Assembly (NCBI RefSeq): GCF_001039355.2 | Contig: NW_019775391.1 | Span: 437,541 to 501,540, forward strand | DNA: 64,000 nt | Source: Lingula anatina | Lineage: Eukaryota > Brachiopoda > Lingulata > Lingulida > Lingulidae | Direction: 5' to 3' | Shown here: positions 60,101-64,000 of the stretch, piece after piece | Layout: each line of letters opens with the position of its first letter | How positions within the stretch are numbered: position 1 is the first letter of the stretch | Made by a program: the position numbers and the translations under genes | The notes under the pieces: generated by a model | The model's input: the letters and a program-made list of their open reading frames with translations, nothing else | The model's database searches: none | Told to the model about the DNA's origin: nothing

Positions 60101-62431
60101 TGCATGTGTCGTGGTCGTAGAAACGACATTCTGACGTGCGATGTCACGATTTGTCATCTTGGTCTCTATCAGTTCTCTATCTCCCCACGCCCCCTAATTC
60201 TCGCCTGGCTTGCTGACACTAGTAGCCTACTGAGGAACCGCAATAGATTATCAGTGACATTGTGACACACACGCTAGACGTACAAGTACTATCATGGGGA
60301 TTGTTAGACATCCAGTTGAGGTGATATTAACACAAATTTTAATGCATTTCTCTACTTTCAATTTGACAAACATGAATAAAAAATGGGCGCTACGCCTGTC
60401 TGCGTTACATATCCGTTTCTGTTTAAGCACGGTCACCAAAATCATTATGTAGATGGTAAAACCAGAGAAAGATGTGAAAATTTGTATGTTTATATATATA
60501 TATATATACATTAGACACAAATTGATAATAAATTCATAGAACACCATGCCACCCTAAACAACGTCTCTGTCATCCATTCTGGGTTTATCCCTTAGTGTTA
60601 ACAAGGGGCAGATGTAAGTGAAAATTATTTTCCACATGGCCTATATAGGCTATAGCTTTCATATTTTGAGAATCATGTTTCTACTGCCAATATTTAAACA
60701 GACGTTTGAGAAATAAAAGTATATTTAGAAGGGGATCTTATATGGTATTAATTGAAATGCACTTGCTCTGATAAGCCTCCAACATTACAGTGTACTTAGC
60801 ACCCGGAGTGTTCAAGTAATGAAAACCAGTCACCGTCAGTTATCCGACATTACACAGCACCCTGTGTGTCATAGTGATAAAAAGCAGAGTCGGAGTATCT
60901 TCTTCGGCATGATTCATCTCTCTGCGTATCACAGCATCAGAATAATATAATGACAAGAAGTGCTCCTGTTGATTCTTGGCGCATCAATGGTCAATTTCAC
61001 AAAGACATTTTTAGACTACTGACTTCAAAGATAAAACAGTAGCAGTCCGTATTTTAACCAAATGTTGCGTCTGTTCTTTAAAAAATAATGACACGGCTAA
61101 CGTTGACAGGTATTTTTTTTTAGTCGACTACAAAGGATTTATTGGAAAGTGAAGTAGACCAAAAATTTTGCTATTAAAGTTAACACCATGTTCCGGACCT
61201 TAATCGGGGTAAACTTAGGACAATATGAGAGGAACCAGAACTACACATGCCTCGAGCTCGTGTTACCTTTTAACTGTTAGAGGAGATTGTTAATGTTACC
61301 AAGTGACGTTTAGGGCTAAAGATTCAAATTTGACTTTAAGCATTGCCATAAATGTTTTATGGGTGTCGTTTTAAATCTATCCTGAGCAATTAATGATATT
61401 GTTATTAAGAATTGGTTACATAATTTACATTTATTACTGTTGCCTCTTAAAAAGTTCTACGTGACAGTCGGTAAAAAGATTTTTGTAATCTATCGCATTC
61501 ATGCAAGCTTAATTATAACTGATTATATAGTAAGACTTAATGTCTATCCCATTCATACCTACTACCTGATACCAATAAATACAAGTAAAAGCCGGTTCTT
61601 GCATAATATCAGTATAATTATTTATAATAATGATTAATTTCTTGTTATAGCGCATACCATTGTGTGCATCTTAATGCATTTTACAATAACAAACAATACA
61701 ACATTATACAAATTATAATTATTGTAAAATACATTACTATATAAAATGCAAACTTACTTTCAAATCAATTTAAAGCTACTGGAAAATGACTTAAAGTGCT
61801 TCAATACAAAATAGAAGTTAAAATGCATTACTTAAAAATACTTTTTAAATCATGAGTTTATAGGTTGATTTTAAAACTGCCATAAACACTTCTGGCTCTT
61901 GCATAGAAAGACGGGGTTTTCAATAATCTCGGGGCAATTTGTTGCCTTTTTTTCACATGTCTAGCGATTGAAAATGCAATTGTTGCAAAAAGGTTTTAGC
62001 TTCTCCGTTTAATCATAGCTGATGAATAACATCTGCATTTTAACATGGCGCAGTGGGGTGTTAGGGGTGTTAGGGGGATTCTGACCCCCCTTCGGTTTCT
62101 AGAAAAAAATACACCAAATGGTCCCCTCTTGATATTAGGAAGTTGAAGAGCTGAATTATAGTTCTAAGCTGCACCAAATGGCACCGTTTGGCTTCGCATC
62201 CGAGGCCTGTCATTCTTAAAAAAAATAAAGAAAATTATTACAATGGACTAGTTCTGCGGTTACATAAATAATTTTGTGGTGGTTGTCATGTAAAATAACT
62301 GTAAAACCCTGTCTATTCTCCACAGTGACTAACATGTTGACTTGCAAGTTTGTGGACTTTTTTCTGCATTCCAGTTTCTTTTTCAAAAAAAGGGCTTGAG
62401 TGGGCAGTAGATCTTAGCATGAAATAAAGAA
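54140..62431. other. Long stretch without a supportable gene
   Basis: It is AT-rich with short chance open frames (longest 117 aa, at 58470-58823), none with a recognisable domain. A locally CpG-rich patch lies at about 56400-56680. Short (TA)n tracts occur near 59896 and 60492. I see no conserved exon, tRNA or rRNA. Confidence 0.45.
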
Positions 62432-62506
62432 ATATTTATTCTGGACTGAAGGAGCCTTATATTTTCAGACTGAAAATATAAGGCTCCTTCAATCCAGGAT
62501 AAATAT
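62432..62506. repeat. 75 bp near-perfect palindrome
   Basis: The arms 62447-62468 and 62470-62491 are perfectly complementary over 22 bases around a single central base. Pairing resumes outward after one mismatch and reaches 62432/62506 with one further mismatch. The inner arm starts 'tgaaggagccttatattttc'. The one-base loop rules out a normal microRNA precursor. A cruciform, foldback element centre or assembly artefact are the options. Confidence 0.9.
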
Positions 62507-64000
62507 ATTGCTGTCCAATGAAAGGAAGTATCTAATCTGTCCAAAACGTGGGCCATTTTCATCTCTCTGGAAACCGTTTTAAATTGACAATTCACTAATT
62601 TTTTCTTTAAAAGACTAAGATGTTCCCTCTTTCTGTTAAAGCTATCTTCACATAAGTTCTTTTGAAAAAACGGCCTTGTGGACAATTTCATATTGCCAAC
62701 GTGAATCCCCGTAATGACACACGTATATCCCTATGGCATGAATGCTCCCATTACGCCAAACGGACCACAGAGCAAAAAATAATTTTCCAGATGAGTAAAC
62801 CGGGGGGTTTGCCAATGTGATTACACGGTTCAGAGGCAAAGTGGTTTCTAAGACCGCAGAAACTAATCAAATTCCTTATGTCTGGTTATGCAGTATTTGT
62901 CTGTCCACTGATATCATGAATTAGAGAGAGGGATTAATAGTGCATTCACTAGTCATTATGAAGATATGATCACTGTGTTGCGTCACAATGTGAAAATAAT
63001 TATAGCATTCCGTGCCTGTATTTGATGACGTGAAAATGCCAAGCATTTTGTACGTTTTGCGCAAAATTTATTTGCAATTGTCAAAATCACAATAGTAAAT
63101 CATTTTAATGATGTAATTTAAATCATACCTGAAATCAAGGGAATACGTTGCATATGAGTAAAACCAAACAAGAGGACTGATTTGTTCGTCAAAAATGTTA
63201 ATGAAATATTATTTTGATGCTTAAGGAAATACTTGTTTGAGAATTTAAAAACCGCTTTATCGTTTGAATAGTGCCTTAATTGTGTACGGAATCATCCTGT
63301 ACTTGCGAGTGTTTTGTTTGTATTGAGGACTGCTTACCACACGTGATTTGTCAATGACTGAAAATATTACTGTAGACATAAAGGCAAATATTTGTTTTAT
63401 TTGTCTTTTAAAATTCTATTTATTTCTTCACTTGTTAATTGAACCAACTTAATACCTATACATTCATCTATCCACTGAAAAATGCATAGCTTAATTAGAA
63501 ATCTACACCAAACGCTACCCCGCCTACTTTGAATCTACACCACTTCCTCGTTAAGATTAGACAAGTGCTTTCAAATTATTGTCTTTAGTGTACTGTTGAT
63601 AATCCCATGCAAAGTAGAATATAGGTGTAACAACTGAACTTTTATTTTTCTCTTCAACTCTGGATTATGGTACTTGAACAGCATTTGTACTATAACAGTG
63701 TTCAATTATTACCTCATATTTTATAAATGCTGTGTGCATTCTTGTTTGCGTGCTAGTGTAAACTGAAAAAACTGCTTAATAGGGCTCTGTGTTGCCACCG
63801 TTCATTGTATTCTTCTGCCAATTTTCTTTAAATGATATGCTCAACTTACTATATTATATTATTCACAACATTATGCAAATAATGCATAACACTAAATTAG
63901 CAGTGTTGATTTTCAAAAGCATTCAATTCTTCTGAATCCAAATATCCGAATTCGTATTGAATTAGTCTTGAATGCGAATAGTTTATACTGCTCTCTTAAG
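62507..64000. other. Intergenic DNA to window end
   Basis: I see no gene, RNA or clear repeat. Composition is AT-rich throughout. Minus-strand open frames at 62383-62691 and 62648-62839 overlap the palindrome or lack any family signal. Confidence 0.4.

Overview
This window is nuclear DNA from an intron-rich metazoan. The genes are split by GT-AG introns, a ribosomal protein gene has a 5'TOP-like start, and the non-coding DNA is AT-rich and full of small inverted-repeat elements. No marker fixes the phylum. A marine invertebrate, perhaps lophotrochozoan (mollusc or brachiopod), is my inference only. The assembly has four single-N joins (3681, 25773, 31923, 38429) and one 776-base gap (52331-53106).

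Layout. (1) 134-7400, plus strand: the 3' eight exons of a bHLH-PAS transcription factor of the NPAS1/NPAS3/trachealess group, followed by a 3'UTR of up to 4.7 kb. (2) 14847-23608, minus strand: a complete five-exon EGLN/PHD HIF prolyl hydroxylase with an N-terminal MYND zinc finger, 427 aa. Its introns hold at least six small transposons, one nested inside another. The NPAS and EGLN genes face each other tail to tail, as I recall human NPAS3 and EGLN3 do. (3) 25774-31922, between two single-N joins: a 1.8 kb TTAA-flanked inverted-repeat element and three minus-strand exons of an EPS15/EPS15L1-type EH-domain gene. The rest of that gene is absent. (4) 32141-47203, plus strand: 25 exons of the bifunctional glutamyl-prolyl-tRNA synthetase (EPRS1). 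About the first 330 residues are missing at the 31923 join. (5) 48195-49647, minus strand: a complete three-exon RPS29, convergent with EPRS1. (6) 50-64 kb: largely non-coding. It holds inverted-repeat elements, the large gap, one likely first exon of a secreted protein with a TATA box (53992-54139, minus), a near-perfect 75 bp palindrome, and no other gene I can support.

Functionally, EGLN senses oxygen and acts on HIF, itself a bHLH-PAS protein, so its linkage to a second bHLH-PAS gene is the most interesting gene-level observation. EPRS1 and RPS29 are translation housekeeping genes. The repeats form several families: a TTA-flanked foldback family with at least seven copies, a related family with three copies, TTAA-flanked elements of two sizes, a hAT-like element, and unclassified dispersed pieces. 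The joins at 25773 and 31923 break two genes and look like a misplaced contig.
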